Shown piece by piece: positions 1 through 8,082 of a stretch of 64,000 nucleotides of DNA. Every line of letters begins with the position of its first letter. Position 1 is the stretch's first letter. This DNA is from Streptomyces canus (lineage in GTDB: Bacteria; Actinomycetota; Actinomycetes; Streptomycetales; Streptomycetaceae). The stretch lies in assembly GCF_001514145.1 (NCBI RefSeq), contig NZ_KQ948668.1, positions 248,001 to 312,000 on the forward strand, written 5' to 3'. The translations under genes and the position numbers were made by a program. The notes beneath the pieces are model-generated. The model worked only from the letters and a program-made list of their open reading frames with translations. It made no database searches and was not told where the DNA came from.

Positions 1-40
1 GCATATGACCGACGTCCACAGCGACGGAACCCGCCCATGA
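1..40 (+). CDS. 3' end of an upstream gene (partial)
   Basis: An open frame runs in from the window edge (codons in register with position 2) and stops at the TGA at 38-40. The last residues read TDVHSDGTRP. This stop overlaps the ATG of the GAF gene at 37-39 as ATGA, the usual layout of translationally coupled Streptomyces genes, so this is probably the tail of the preceding gene in the same operon. Its function cannot be read from twelve codons. Confidence 0.4.
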   Translation, partial: HMTDVHSDGTRP

Positions 41-615
41 GCTACGACCCACCACGCCCGGCCGGTCGTCTGCTGCTCACGCCGGAGGACAAGGAGGCCC
101 CGGACCGGGCGCGACGGCTGCGCCTGCTGGACCTCGGGGAGCGCCCGGAGCCCGCTCTGGACGCCTTCGCCGAGCGGCTCGCCGAGCGCACGGGGGCGCC
201 GTACGCCATGGTCAACTTCATCGGCGAGAACCGGCAGTTCTTCGCCGGTCTCAGGATTCCCGTGGCCCGGCCCCCGGCGGACGGCGACGAGGCCAAACCG
301 GAAGTGGGCCGCTATATGGCGCGTGACCATGGGTTCTGCCCCCATGTGATCGCCCGCCGCAAGGCGCTGGTCCTGGAGGACGTCCGCGACTATCCACGGT
401 TCGCGGGCAACCCGGTCGTCGACGAGTTCGGCATCCGTTCCTATCTGGGCGCGCCGCTCATCGACTCCACGGGGATGGTGCTGGGCACGGTGTGCGCGGC
501 CGACGTGCAGCCCCGGACCTGGGGGAAGTCCGGCCTGGAGACCATCAAGTCGTCGGCGGCGGAACTGGTCGCGCGTCTGCAGCGACGGGAGGCCGACGGG
601 CTCCCGGTGCTGTGA
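37..615 (+). CDS. GAF domain sensor-like protein
   Basis: A 192-residue soluble protein consisting essentially of one GAF domain (about residues 35-180). Recognisable GAF features are the hydrophobic strand with MVNFIGENRQFF, the segment around HGFCPHVIARR, and the core GAPLIDSTGMVLGTVC near the C terminus. There is no signal peptide, membrane segment or output domain, so it would act through a partner. It starts within the stop codon of the preceding gene (ATGA overlap), so the two are co-translated. Similar stand-alone GAF proteins occur near Streptomyces signalling operons such as conservons, but the upstream gene is outside the window. The ligand is unknown. Confidence 0.75.
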   Translation: MSYDPPRPAGRLLLTPEDKEAPDRARRLRLLDLGERPEPALDAFAERLAERTGAPYAMVNFIGENRQFFAGLRIPVARPPADGDEAKPEVGRYMARDHGFCPHVIARRKALVLEDVRDYPRFAGNPVVDEFGIRSYLGAPLIDSTGMVLGTVCAADVQPRTWGKSGLETIKSSAAELVARLQRREADGLPVL

Positions 616-672
616 CGGGCCTGACGGCCACATCACCAGACGACCGGTCCAGTACCCACGTAGACTCGCTGT

Positions 673-1272
673 GTGGGACGGACCAGTGACGCCAGGCAGA
701 AGATCCTCGGTGCCGCGCGCTCGCTCATCGAGGGGCGCGGCTACTCGGCGCTGGGCGTGGCCGAGATCTGCAAGGCGGCCGGGGTGCCGAAGGGCAGTTT
801 CTACTACTTCTTCGCGTCCAAGGAGGCCCTCGCGCTCGCCGTCGTCGACGAGCACTGGGCGGCCCAACGGCGGGACTGGGAAACCGTGTTGGTCACCGAC
901 GCGGACCCCGTGCGGCGACTGCGCGGACTTTTCGAGCAGACCGAGGCCGGCCAGCGTGCCGTCCAGGAGGGCTGCGGCACGGTCTCGGGCTGTCTGTTCG
1001 GGAACCTCGCTCTGGAGCTGAGCAACCACGCCGAGCCCGTGCGCGGACGGCTGCAGGAGATCTTCGACGCGCAGGTCGACATGGTCGAGGCGGTCGTCGC
1101 CGAGGCCCGGGACCGCGGCGACGTCACCGTGTCCGACCCACGGGAGGCGGCACGGGCGGTGGTGGCCCAGCTGGAGGGCCAGGTGATGTTCGCCAAGCTC
1201 TACAACAGCCCCCAGCGCCTGAGCCCCCTGTGGGACAACTGCCGAGCCCTGCTCGGCGTCGCCGGCTCCTAG
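673..1272 (+). CDS. TetR/AcrR family transcriptional regulator
   Basis: A 199-residue TetR-type repressor. The N-terminal helix-turn-helix (about residues 8-55) contains GVAEICKAAGVPKGSFYYFF followed by SKEALA, a near-consensus TetR recognition helix. The rest is the all-helical ligand domain with the C-terminal segment typical of the TetR_C_16/AcnR-like group. It uses a GTG start at 673; no better start lies downstream before the HTH. The sequence upstream (641-649) contains CGACCGGTC, the same 9-mer found in the palindrome before the SDR gene at 4580, suggesting autoregulation and possibly control of that gene. Its stop codon overlaps the stop of the convergent GPP34 gene. Confidence 0.85.
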   Translation: MGRTSDARQKILGAARSLIEGRGYSALGVAEICKAAGVPKGSFYYFFASKEALALAVVDEHWAAQRRDWETVLVTDADPVRRLRGLFEQTEAGQRAVQEGCGTVSGCLFGNLALELSNHAEPVRGRLQEIFDAQVDMVEAVVAEARDRGDVTVSDPREAARAVVAQLEGQVMFAKLYNSPQRLSPLWDNCRALLGVAGS

Positions 1273-1862
1273 TAACCGCGCCAGACGTTGTCGAACGCGG
1301 CGTCCTCGATGACCTTCCGCTGGCGTACGGCCTCCAGTTCCATCACCGCGTCCCCGACCGCGGCCAGCACGGTGGCCGCGTCGTCGGCGAGTTCCCCGGC
1401 CGGTTCGTCACCGATCCCGGCGGCGGACACCAGAGCGGCGAGGACGGGTTCGCCCGCCGCCCGGCGCTCCTCGGCCTGCCGCCTGGCCGGCGAGTCCACC
1501 AGTTCCGTCCGCCCGGTCCGCAGCGGGATCCGGCGGCCCCGTGAGCGGGCCGTGAGCCCGACCCGCTCCAGGTCGTCGACGTAGGCCGCGGACAGCCCGC
1601 GGCCCCGACGCCACAGCCAGTCCTCGACCGACTCGTACGGCTCCTGCCGTACGAGTGCCTCGGCGGCATCGTCCAGCAGACGGTCGCCCGTGGGGGACGG
1701 GGCCTGGGGCAGGATGCGGTCGCCGTCCAGGGCGAGGGCGTGGGCGTCGAGGAGGTCGAGCACCTCGGCTCCCGCGAGAACGAGCGACAGATCGCCCTGC
1801 TCCACCGGCTTGTCGGCGGCCACATCGAGGACGACGATCGCGAGGTCCCGTGCGGTGGTCAT
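1269..1862 (-). CDS. GPP34 (GOLPH3/VPS74-like) family protein
   Basis: A 197-residue protein matching the actinobacterial GPP34 family. It opens with the typical ARDLAIVVLDVAADKP region, has an internal LVLAGAEVLDLLD motif, and ends with MELEAVRQRKVIEDAAFDN. In eukaryotes GOLPH3 binds phosphatidylinositol-4-phosphate and retains Golgi glycosyltransferases; the bacterial role is unknown. The start is set at the ATG at 1862 because GGAG lies 6 nt upstream; an ATG four codons earlier (1874) is possible. It is convergent with the TetR gene, the two stop codons overlapping at 1269-1272. It is oriented like the MFS gene, separated by ~40 bp. Confidence 0.8.
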   Translation of the reverse strand: MTTARDLAIVVLDVAADKPVEQGDLSLVLAGAEVLDLLDAHALALDGDRILPQAPSPTGDRLLDDAAEALVRQEPYESVEDWLWRRGRGLSAAYVDDLERVGLTARSRGRRIPLRTGRTELVDSPARRQAEERRAAGEPVLAALVSAAGIGDEPAGELADDAATVLAAVGDAVMELEAVRQRKVIEDAAFDNVWRGY

Positions 1863-1903
1863 CAGCGGCTCCATGTCAGTCGGCCGGGTGCGGCGGTGAG
1901 TGC

Positions 1904-3118
1904 TCAGGGGCCGGCCGCGGCGGGCCGGGCGTCCTCGGTCGATTCTCGCTGCTGCTCGGGCACTGTGTGTCCCTTTACGACCATGTGGTGCGGAAAACCG
2001 ATCCGCAGCACGGCGGCCGCCGCGGCCGCGACCAGGACCACGAGGGCGGCCAGCAGGAGAGCCCCGTGGTAGCCGTGGTGCAGCAGCGGGGCGACGGCCG
2101 GCGGGCCCAGGATCTGTCCGACCGAGTACCCGGCGGTCAGCAGGGCGACCGAGCGGGGGAACCGCAGGTGCGCTCCGGTGGCCAGGGCGAGCGAGCTGAT
2201 GCCGATGAACGTGGCGCCGAACAGCACCGCCGACCCGAGGGCCGCGGCCGTACCGCCGACCAGGGCGGGCAGGGCGATGCCGGCCGCCTGGATCACGAGC
2301 GCCGTGAGCAGCAGTCCGGGGCGTGACCACCGGCGGCCCAGCCGGGCCCACAGGGCCGAGGACGGCACGGCTGCCAGGCCCACGAGCACCCAGGCGCCGC
2401 TGCCGAGCCGGCCGGGGGACTCCTGTCCGACGGCGGCGACCAGGAAGGTCCCGGCGACGATGTAGCCGACGCCCTCCAACGTGTAGCTGACGAACAGCAC
2501 TCCGAACCAGCGGTGCGTGCGGGGCCTCGCACCGCTCCCGCCCGGGGCGGCGACGGGCGCCTCCTGCGGCCGTAGATTCCACGAGGCGGCCGCGAGCAGC
2601 GTGGCCAGTACGGCGGCGGCCCACCAGGCGGTGCGCCAGTCGGCGGCGGACCGCAGCACCAGGACCAGCAGGCCGGACAGCGCGATGCCGCCGCCCACTC
2701 CGCCGAACGCCCAGCCGGCCAGGTGCGGCGGGTGGTCCCGCAGGTGGTGCAGGAGGGATCCGGCCGCGACGACGAACACCAGGGCGCTCGCCACGCCGGC
2801 CAGCAGCCGCAGCAGGCTCCAGACGGTGGTGCTGTGGGTGAGGGGCATCGCGGCGAGCGTGCCGGTCAGCAGGATCAGGGAGGCGCGCAGTACGGCGCGC
2901 GACCGGACCAGTACGGGGGCCAGGATGCCCGCGAGGGCGCCGAGGAGATACCCGACGTAGTTGGCGGTGGCCAGGTTCGCCCCGGCCCCCGTGGACAGGC
3001 CTGCCTGGGCGTGCATCAGGGGCAGGATCGGGGTGTAGACGAAGCGGCCGACTCCCATGCCTGCCGCGAGCGCCGCCGCGGCCCGGGCGGCATGACTCCA
3101 GGGGGACGAGGCGCTCAC
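1904..3118 (-). CDS. MFS transporter, YbfB/YjiJ-like family
   Basis: A 404-residue integral membrane protein with about twelve hydrophobic segments. The N-terminal signature AAGMGVGRFVYTPILPLM is characteristic of the YbfB/YjiJ branch of the major facilitator superfamily. The substrate is unknown. The start is the GTG at 3118-3116, which overlaps the TGA of the preceding muconolactone-isomerase-like gene as GTGA, so it is the downstream member of a two-gene operon. The open frame runs further upstream on paper, but that extension is an arginine/proline-rich shadow of the overlapping gene. The operon is divergent from the LysR gene at 3514, the natural candidate regulator. Confidence 0.8.
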   Translation of the reverse strand: MSASSPWSHAARAAAALAAGMGVGRFVYTPILPLMHAQAGLSTGAGANLATANYVGYLLGALAGILAPVLVRSRAVLRASLILLTGTLAAMPLTHSTTVWSLLRLLAGVASALVFVVAAGSLLHHLRDHPPHLAGWAFGGVGGGIALSGLLVLVLRSAADWRTAWWAAAVLATLLAAASWNLRPQEAPVAAPGGSGARPRTHRWFGVLFVSYTLEGVGYIVAGTFLVAAVGQESPGRLGSGAWVLVGLAAVPSSALWARLGRRWSRPGLLLTALVIQAAGIALPALVGGTAAALGSAVLFGATFIGISSLALATGAHLRFPRSVALLTAGYSVGQILGPPAVAPLLHHGYHGALLLAALVVLVAAAAAAVLRIGFPHHMVVKGHTVPEQQRESTEDARPAAAGP

Positions 3119-3405
3119 TTCGTGCCGGGGTCGTTGGGATGCGGGACGAGCGGGGTGACGGTGAGGGTCATCCAAGGGCGCAGTGGCAGGGTACCGAGCA
3201 CCTTCTCGTGGAGCTCCTCCTCGTCGGCGGCCCGCCACACGCCGATGCTGCGCAACTCGCCCACGGGGCGCCACAGTCGGGCGAGACGGCCGGTGGCGGC
3301 CAGCTCCTTCGCGCGGACGGCCTCGGCGGCCCGCCGCCGGCCGACCTCCTCCTGTCCGGTGCCCTCGGGAACGGTGGTGGTGATCTCGACCAGGAACTCT
3401 CGCAT
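3115..3405 (-). CDS. Muconolactone delta-isomerase family protein
   Basis: A 96-residue protein starting REFLVEITTTVPEG and ending in a segment with LHEKVLGTLPLRPWMTLTVTPL, the length and pattern of muconolactone isomerase (CatC-like) proteins, a ferredoxin-fold family. True CatC converts muconolactone to 3-oxoadipate enol-lactone. No other catechol-pathway gene is present here, so the reaction is not established and a small-molecule-binding or monooxygenase-like role is equally possible. Its TGA overlaps the GTG start of the MFS gene. The short intergenic region (3406-3513) is shared with the divergent LysR gene. Confidence 0.75.
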   Translation of the reverse strand: MREFLVEITTTVPEGTGQEEVGRRRAAEAVRAKELAATGRLARLWRPVGELRSIGVWRAADEEELHEKVLGTLPLRPWMTLTVTPLVPHPNDPGTK

Positions 3406-3513
3406 GACGTGCTCCGCTCGTCGTCGGTGAGCCCATCGTGCGCGCGTCACCTGCACCGATGCCACGACCGACTTCCTCGCTGCTGAGAGGCGCAGCCTCC
3501 CAGCGCGCGTACG

Positions 3514-4452
3514 ATGGCGCCCGTGGAACTGCGCCAGCTGCGGTACTTCGTCGCGGTCGCCGAGGAGCTGAACTTCGGCCGGGCCGCCGAGCGGCTGCTC
3601 ATCGCGGGCCCCTCGCTCTCCCAGCAGATCAAGGCACTCGAACGAGACCTGGGCGTCCGGCTGTTCGACCGCGACCGCCGCAAGGTCTCCCTCACCCAGG
3701 CCGGTGCCGCCCTCCTCCCGCACACCCGCGCCCTGCTGGAGCGCGCCGACGACCTCAAACGCCGGGCCGGCAGCCTGAACGGCTCGCAGTCCGTACGGCT
3801 CGGATACGTCAACTGGCTTCCCCCGGACCTGATGTCGCGTACGGCAGCGGTGGCCCAGGTGCACCTCGACGCCTGGGTCGCTCCCTCCCACACCCAGGCC
3901 GCGCGCGTCGCCGACGGCAGCCTGGACCTGGCCGTCTGCTGGGTACGCACCGAGGACCTTCGCAGGCAAGGGCTGCGGGCCCGGCTGATCGGCGCCGACC
4001 GGCTCTACGCCGTCGCCAGGGGCGGCGACAGCAGCGACGTACCCGACGTGGCGGCCAGGGACGTCCACGTGCTCATCGACGACGATCTCACCGCCTGGGC
4101 CGCCTGGAACGTGTACGCCGAAGAGCTCGCGCAGGCGACCGGCGCCCGTACGGTCCGCATCTCCGACGGCGCGATCACGGGCCCCGCGTTCTTCGACCAC
4201 GTGCGCCGCTGCACCCGCCCCGTCCTCAACTCGCCCAAGGGACAGACCAGTCCGCTCCCGCCCGACCTCGTCCGCCGCGAGATCGTCGGACCGAAGGTCT
4301 ACTGGACCTGGTCCCTGGTGTGGCGCGAGAAGGAGGAGCGGGCCGGTGTCCTGGCCGTCGTCGACGCGCTGAGCGAGGGCGTCGGCGACCTCGGCATCCA
4401 CGCCCCGGACGCCTGGCTGCCCGCCGACGATCCGTACGCGATCCCCGGCTGA
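3514..4452 (+). CDS. LysR family transcriptional regulator
   Basis: A 312-residue LysR-type regulator. The N-terminal winged HTH shows the family signature ELRQLRYFVAVAEELNFGRA, then LSQQIKALERDLGVRLFDR, followed by an effector-binding domain. The GTG three codons inside (3523) would give the more usual LysR start, VELRQLRYF, so the exact start is uncertain. Divergent orientation to the muconolactone-isomerase/MFS operon with only ~108 bp between them is the classical LysR arrangement and suggests it controls that operon in response to an unknown aromatic or related ligand. Confidence 0.85.
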   Translation: MAPVELRQLRYFVAVAEELNFGRAAERLLIAGPSLSQQIKALERDLGVRLFDRDRRKVSLTQAGAALLPHTRALLERADDLKRRAGSLNGSQSVRLGYVNWLPPDLMSRTAAVAQVHLDAWVAPSHTQAARVADGSLDLAVCWVRTEDLRRQGLRARLIGADRLYAVARGGDSSDVPDVAARDVHVLIDDDLTAWAAWNVYAEELAQATGARTVRISDGAITGPAFFDHVRRCTRPVLNSPKGQTSPLPPDLVRREIVGPKVYWTWSLVWREKEERAGVLAVVDALSEGVGDLGIHAPDAWLPADDPYAIPG

Positions 4453-4531
4453 CCTGTGCTGGGAGGCAGTGCCTTCCAGGCCGTAGGAAGCCGATCCTTC
4501 CGTCACCCCGTGGACGGGCCTACCTTCCAAA

Positions 4532-4549
4532 TAGTCGACCGGTCGGCTA
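4532..4549. promoter_or_regulatory. Putative TetR-type operator upstream of SDR gene
   Basis: An 18-bp inverted repeat centred on ACCGGT (TAGTCGACC/GGTCGGCTA), with 8 of 9 base pairs matching, 31 bp before the SDR start codon. GACCGGTC-centred palindromes are common operators of Streptomyces TetR regulators. The 9-mer CGACCGGTC (4536-4544) recurs at 641-649 just before the TetR gene at 673. Binding is inferred, not shown. Confidence 0.45.
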
Positions 4550-4579
4550 GTACCGGTCACCGACTCGAAGAAGGTCACC

Positions 4580-5293
4580 ATGAGCACGCAGAACCAGAAG
4601 GTCGCGATCGTCACCGGCGCCTCGCAGGGCATCGGAGCCGCCCTCGTCGAGGGCTACCGCAAGCTCGGCTACGCCGTCGTCGCCACCTCCCGCACCATCG
4701 CACCCGTCGACGACGCGGACGTCCTCACCGTCCAGGGCGACATCGCCGACCCGGCCACCGCGGGGCGGATCGTGGAGGCTGCCGTGGAACGGTTCGGCCG
4801 GATCGACACCGTGGTCAACAACGCGGGCATCTTCGTCGCCAAGCCGTTCACGGAGTACACCGCCGAGGACTACGCCACCGTGACGGGCATCAACCTCGCC
4901 GGCGTCTTCCACCTCACCCAGCGGGCCGTCCCGCACCTGCTCGCCCAGGGCGGCGGTCACATCGTCAACGTCACCACGAGCCTGGTCGACAACGCGGACT
5001 CCAGGGTCCCGTCCGTGCCGGCCTCGTTGACCAAGGGCGGTGTGCAGTCCGCCACCAAGTCCCTCGCCGTCGAGTACGCCACCCGTGGCATCCGCGTCAA
5101 CGCCGTGTCGCCCGGCACCATCAAGACCCCCATGCACGCGGAGGAGACCCACGAGTTCCTCGCCGCCCTGCACCCGGTCGGACGGATGGGCGAAGTGAGC
5201 GACATCGTGGACGCCGTGCTCTTCCTGGAGACGGCGCCGTTCGTCACCGGCGAGATCCTGCACGTCGACGGCGGTATGAGCGCCGGACACTGA
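4580..5293 (+). CDS. SDR family protein lacking the catalytic tyrosine
   Basis: A 237-residue short-chain dehydrogenase/reductase fold. It has the nucleotide-binding glycine motif VTGASQGIGAAL near the N terminus, NNAG at about residue 79, and the C-terminal GEILHVDGG. In the active-site stretch the conserved Lys is present (SLTKGG) but the Tyr four residues earlier is Ala. A recognised SDR subgroup has this LTKGG pattern; whether it uses another catalytic residue is not known to me. It starts at an ATG preceded by AAGG and is followed 32 bp later by a SnoaL-like gene, so they probably form an operon. A TetR-type palindrome lies just upstream. Confidence 0.8.
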   Translation: MSTQNQKVAIVTGASQGIGAALVEGYRKLGYAVVATSRTIAPVDDADVLTVQGDIADPATAGRIVEAAVERFGRIDTVVNNAGIFVAKPFTEYTAEDYATVTGINLAGVFHLTQRAVPHLLAQGGGHIVNVTTSLVDNADSRVPSVPASLTKGGVQSATKSLAVEYATRGIRVNAVSPGTIKTPMHAEETHEFLAALHPVGRMGEVSDIVDAVLFLETAPFVTGEILHVDGGMSAGH

Positions 5294-5325
5294 CGGACTG
5301 TCAATTCATCGACCTAGGAGCGGAC

Positions 5326-5715
5326 ATGACCAGTTCGACAGACGACAAGGCGATCCTGAGCGGAGTCCTCGACCGGTGGAAGGCCGGTGTCGACGCCCAC
5401 CAACCGGAGCGCGTGGCCGCCCTCTTCACCGAGGACGCGGTGTTCCAGGGACTGCATCCCTACAGCGTCGGACGGCAGGGCGTCGCCGAGTACTACGCCT
5501 CCCAGCCGCCCGGCCTGAAGGCGGAGTACCGCATCCTCGAGACGCGGCGCCCCGCCGACGGCCTCGTCATGGGCTACCTGGACGTCGACTTCACGTTCAC
5601 CGACCGGCCCGCACTCGCGGTCAAGCTGGCGGTACTCGTGACCCGGGCCGGGGACGACTGGTGCATCAGCCACTATCAGGTCTCCCGCCTCGACCAGGCC
5701 CCGCAGCGGGCGTGA
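5326..5715 (+). CDS. SnoaL-like / NTF2 fold protein (SgcJ/EcaC-like)
   Basis: A 129-residue protein with the cone-shaped NTF2 fold pattern: an N-terminal helix with ILSGVLDRWKAGVDAHQPER, then AALFTEDAVFQG, and a C-terminal strand with GDDWCISHYQVSRL. Such proteins include polyketide cyclases, isomerases and many small uncharacterised enzymes. The start ATG follows AGGAG. It lies immediately downstream of the SDR gene and probably shares its transcript, suggesting joint action on a small metabolite, but no substrate can be named. Confidence 0.7.
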   Translation: MTSSTDDKAILSGVLDRWKAGVDAHQPERVAALFTEDAVFQGLHPYSVGRQGVAEYYASQPPGLKAEYRILETRRPADGLVMGYLDVDFTFTDRPALAVKLAVLVTRAGDDWCISHYQVSRLDQAPQRA

Positions 5716-5818
5716 AGCGGAGCTGTGGCACCGCTTAAGAAATCCTCGATGGACCAGGACGGCGTCGTACGGCAGATTGCAGGGCGTTTCCACCCCTCGC
5801 ACCCACAGGAGCCAAGCC

Positions 5819-6847
5819 GTGAAGGCGCTGGTCAAGGAGAAGGCGGAGCCCGGACTGTGGCTCGCGGACGTCCCGGAGCCGGCCGTCGGCCCCGGGGACG
5901 TCCTGATCAAGGTGCTGCGCACCGGCATCTGCGGCACCGATCTGCACATCCGGTCCTGGGACGGCTGGGCGCAGCAGGCGATCCGCACGCCCCTCGTCCT
6001 GGGCCACGAGTTCGTCGGCGAGGTCGTGGAGACCGGCCGCGACGTCTCGGAGATCACCATTGGCGACCGGGTGAGCGGCGAGGGGCATCTCGTCTGCGGC
6101 AAGTGCCGCAACTGCCTCGCCGGGCGGCGGCACCTGTGCCGGGCCACGGTCGGGCTCGGCGTCGGCCGGGACGGGGCGTTCGCGGAGTACGTCGCCCTGC
6201 CGGCGGCCAATGTGTGGGTGCACCGCGTCCCCGTCGAACTCGACGTGGCCGCGATCTTCGATCCGTTCGGCAACGCCGTGCACACCGCGCTGTCCTTCCC
6301 GCTGGTCGGCGAGGACGTGCTGATCACCGGCGCCGGGCCGATCGGACTGATGGCGGCGGCGGTCGCCCGGCACGCGGGTGCTCGCAACGTCGTCGTCACC
6401 GACGTCAGCGAGGAGCGCCTGGAACTGGCCCGCAAGATCGGGGTGAGCCTCGCGCTGAATGTGTCGGAGGCTCAGATTGTCGACGGGCAGAAGGAGTTGG
6501 GGCTGCGTGAGGGCTTCGACATCGGCCTGGAGATGTCCGGTCGGCCGGAGGCCCTGCGCGACATGATCGCCAACATGACACACGGCGGCCGGATCGCCAT
6601 GCTGGGACTGCCGGCCGCGGAGTTCCCGGTCGACTGGGCCCGGATCGTCACCTCGATGATCACCATCAAGGGCATCTACGGCCGGGAGATGTTCGAGACC
6701 TGGTACGCGATGTCGGTCCTCCTGGAGGGCGGCCTCGACCTTGCCCCCGTGATCACCGGCCGGTACGGCTACCGCGACTTCGAGGCGGCCTTTGCCGACG
6801 CGGCGAGCGGCCGCGGCGGCAAGGTCATCCTCGACTGGACCAACTGA
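5819..6847 (+). CDS. tdh: L-threonine 3-dehydrogenase
   Basis: A 342-residue zinc-dependent medium-chain dehydrogenase that oxidises L-threonine to 2-amino-3-ketobutyrate with NAD+. Visible features are the catalytic zinc region GICGTDLHI and GHEFVGEVVE, the structural zinc cysteines in CGKCRNCLAGRRHLC, and the Rossmann motif ITGAGPIGLMAA. The GTG start at 5819 is chosen because AGGAG lies 7 nt upstream. The gene is followed 14 bp later by kbl, the standard partner that cleaves the product with CoA to glycine and acetyl-CoA, which makes the assignment strong. Confidence 0.93.
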   Translation: MKALVKEKAEPGLWLADVPEPAVGPGDVLIKVLRTGICGTDLHIRSWDGWAQQAIRTPLVLGHEFVGEVVETGRDVSEITIGDRVSGEGHLVCGKCRNCLAGRRHLCRATVGLGVGRDGAFAEYVALPAANVWVHRVPVELDVAAIFDPFGNAVHTALSFPLVGEDVLITGAGPIGLMAAAVARHAGARNVVVTDVSEERLELARKIGVSLALNVSEAQIVDGQKELGLREGFDIGLEMSGRPEALRDMIANMTHGGRIAMLGLPAAEFPVDWARIVTSMITIKGIYGREMFETWYAMSVLLEGGLDLAPVITGRYGYRDFEAAFADAASGRGGKVILDWTN

Positions 6848-6861
6848 CTTAGGGACTGACG

Positions 6862-8055
6862 ATGTTCGACTCCGTGCGCGACGACCTGCGCGCCACCCTC
6901 GACGAGATCCGCGCCGCCGGCCTGCACAAGCCGGAGCGCGTGATCGACACCCCGCAGTCCAGGGCCGTGAACGTCTCCGCGGGCGGCCGCCCCGGTGAGG
7001 TGCTCAACTTCTGCGCCAACAACTACCTCGGCCTCGCCGACCACCCCGAGGTCGTCGCCGCCGCCCACGCCGCCCTGGACCGGTGGGGCTACGGCATGGC
7101 CTCGGTCCGCTTCATCTGCGGCACGCAGGAGGTCCACAAGGAGCTGGAGGCGCGGCTGTCCGCCTTCCTCGGCCAGGAGGACACGATCCTGTACTCCTCC
7201 TGCTTCGACGCCAACGGCGGTGTGTTCGAGACGCTGCTGGGCCCCGAGGACGCGGTGATCTCCGACGCCCTGAACCACGCGTCCATCATCGACGGCATCC
7301 GGCTGTCCAAGGCTCGCCGGTTCCGCTACGCCAACCGTGATCTGGCCGATCTGGAACGGCAGTTGAAAGAGGCCGCGGGTGCCCGGCGCAAGCTGATCGT
7401 CACCGACGGCGTCTTCTCCATGGACGGTTACCTGGCGCCGCTGCGGGACATCTGCGACCTCGCCGACCGGTACGACGCCATGGTCATGGTCGACGACTCG
7501 CACGCCGTCGGCTTCGTCGGCCCCGGCGGCCGCGGCACCCCCGAGCTGCACGGCGTCATGGACCGCGTCGACATCATCACCGGCACCCTCGGCAAGGCGC
7601 TCGGCGGCGCCTCCGGCGGTTACGTCGCCGCCCGTGCCGAGATCGTCGGCCTCCTGCGTCAGCGCTCACGGCCGTACCTCTTCTCGAACACGCTCGCCCC
7701 GGTGATCGCCGCAGCCTCTCTGAAGGTCCTCGACCTGCTGGAGTCGGCGGACGACCTGCGGGTGCGGCTGCGGGAGAACACCGCGCTGTTCCGACGCCGT
7801 ATGACCGAGGAGGGCTTCGACGTGCTGCCCGGTGATCACGCCATCGCGCCCGTGATGATCGGGGACGCCTCCGAGGCGGGCCGTCTGGCGGAGCTGCTGC
7901 TGGAGCGCGGGGTGTATGTGATCGGATTCTCGTACCCGGTCGTGCCGCAGGGGCAGGCGCGCATCAGGGTGCAGCTCTCGGCGGCCCACTCCACCGAGGA
8001 CGTGAACCGCGCGGTCGACGCCTTCGTCGCGGCCAGGGCCGAGCTGGCGGCCTAG
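6862..8055 (+). CDS. kbl: Glycine C-acetyltransferase (2-amino-3-ketobutyrate CoA ligase)
   Basis: A 397-residue PLP-dependent alpha-oxoamine synthase. It cleaves 2-amino-3-ketobutyrate from Tdh with CoA into glycine and acetyl-CoA. Family landmarks are NFCANNYLGLADHP near the N terminus, the PLP-contacting DDSHAVGFVG, and the Schiff-base lysine in GTLGKALGGASGG. Length is as expected for Kbl (~398). It lies 14 bp after tdh, so both are expressed together as the threonine-to-glycine route. A LysR gene starts 27 bp downstream. Confidence 0.94.
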   Translation: MFDSVRDDLRATLDEIRAAGLHKPERVIDTPQSRAVNVSAGGRPGEVLNFCANNYLGLADHPEVVAAAHAALDRWGYGMASVRFICGTQEVHKELEARLSAFLGQEDTILYSSCFDANGGVFETLLGPEDAVISDALNHASIIDGIRLSKARRFRYANRDLADLERQLKEAAGARRKLIVTDGVFSMDGYLAPLRDICDLADRYDAMVMVDDSHAVGFVGPGGRGTPELHGVMDRVDIITGTLGKALGGASGGYVAARAEIVGLLRQRSRPYLFSNTLAPVIAAASLKVLDLLESADDLRVRLRENTALFRRRMTEEGFDVLPGDHAIAPVMIGDASEAGRLAELLLERGVYVIGFSYPVVPQGQARIRVQLSAAHSTEDVNRAVDAFVAARAELAA

Positions 8056-8082
8056 TCCGGACGTATTGCGATAATCGATCCC

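Noticed and set aside
3115..4632. Long 505-residue minus-strand ORF over the LysR gene
   Set aside because: Only its last 96 residues match a family (muconolactone isomerase-like); the rest is antisense to LysR.
4456..5715. Fused SDR-shadow/SnoaL-like ORF of 419 residues
   Set aside because: Only the last 129 codons match a family; the first part is an Arg-rich shadow of the SDR gene. The real start is ATG 5326 with AGGAG.
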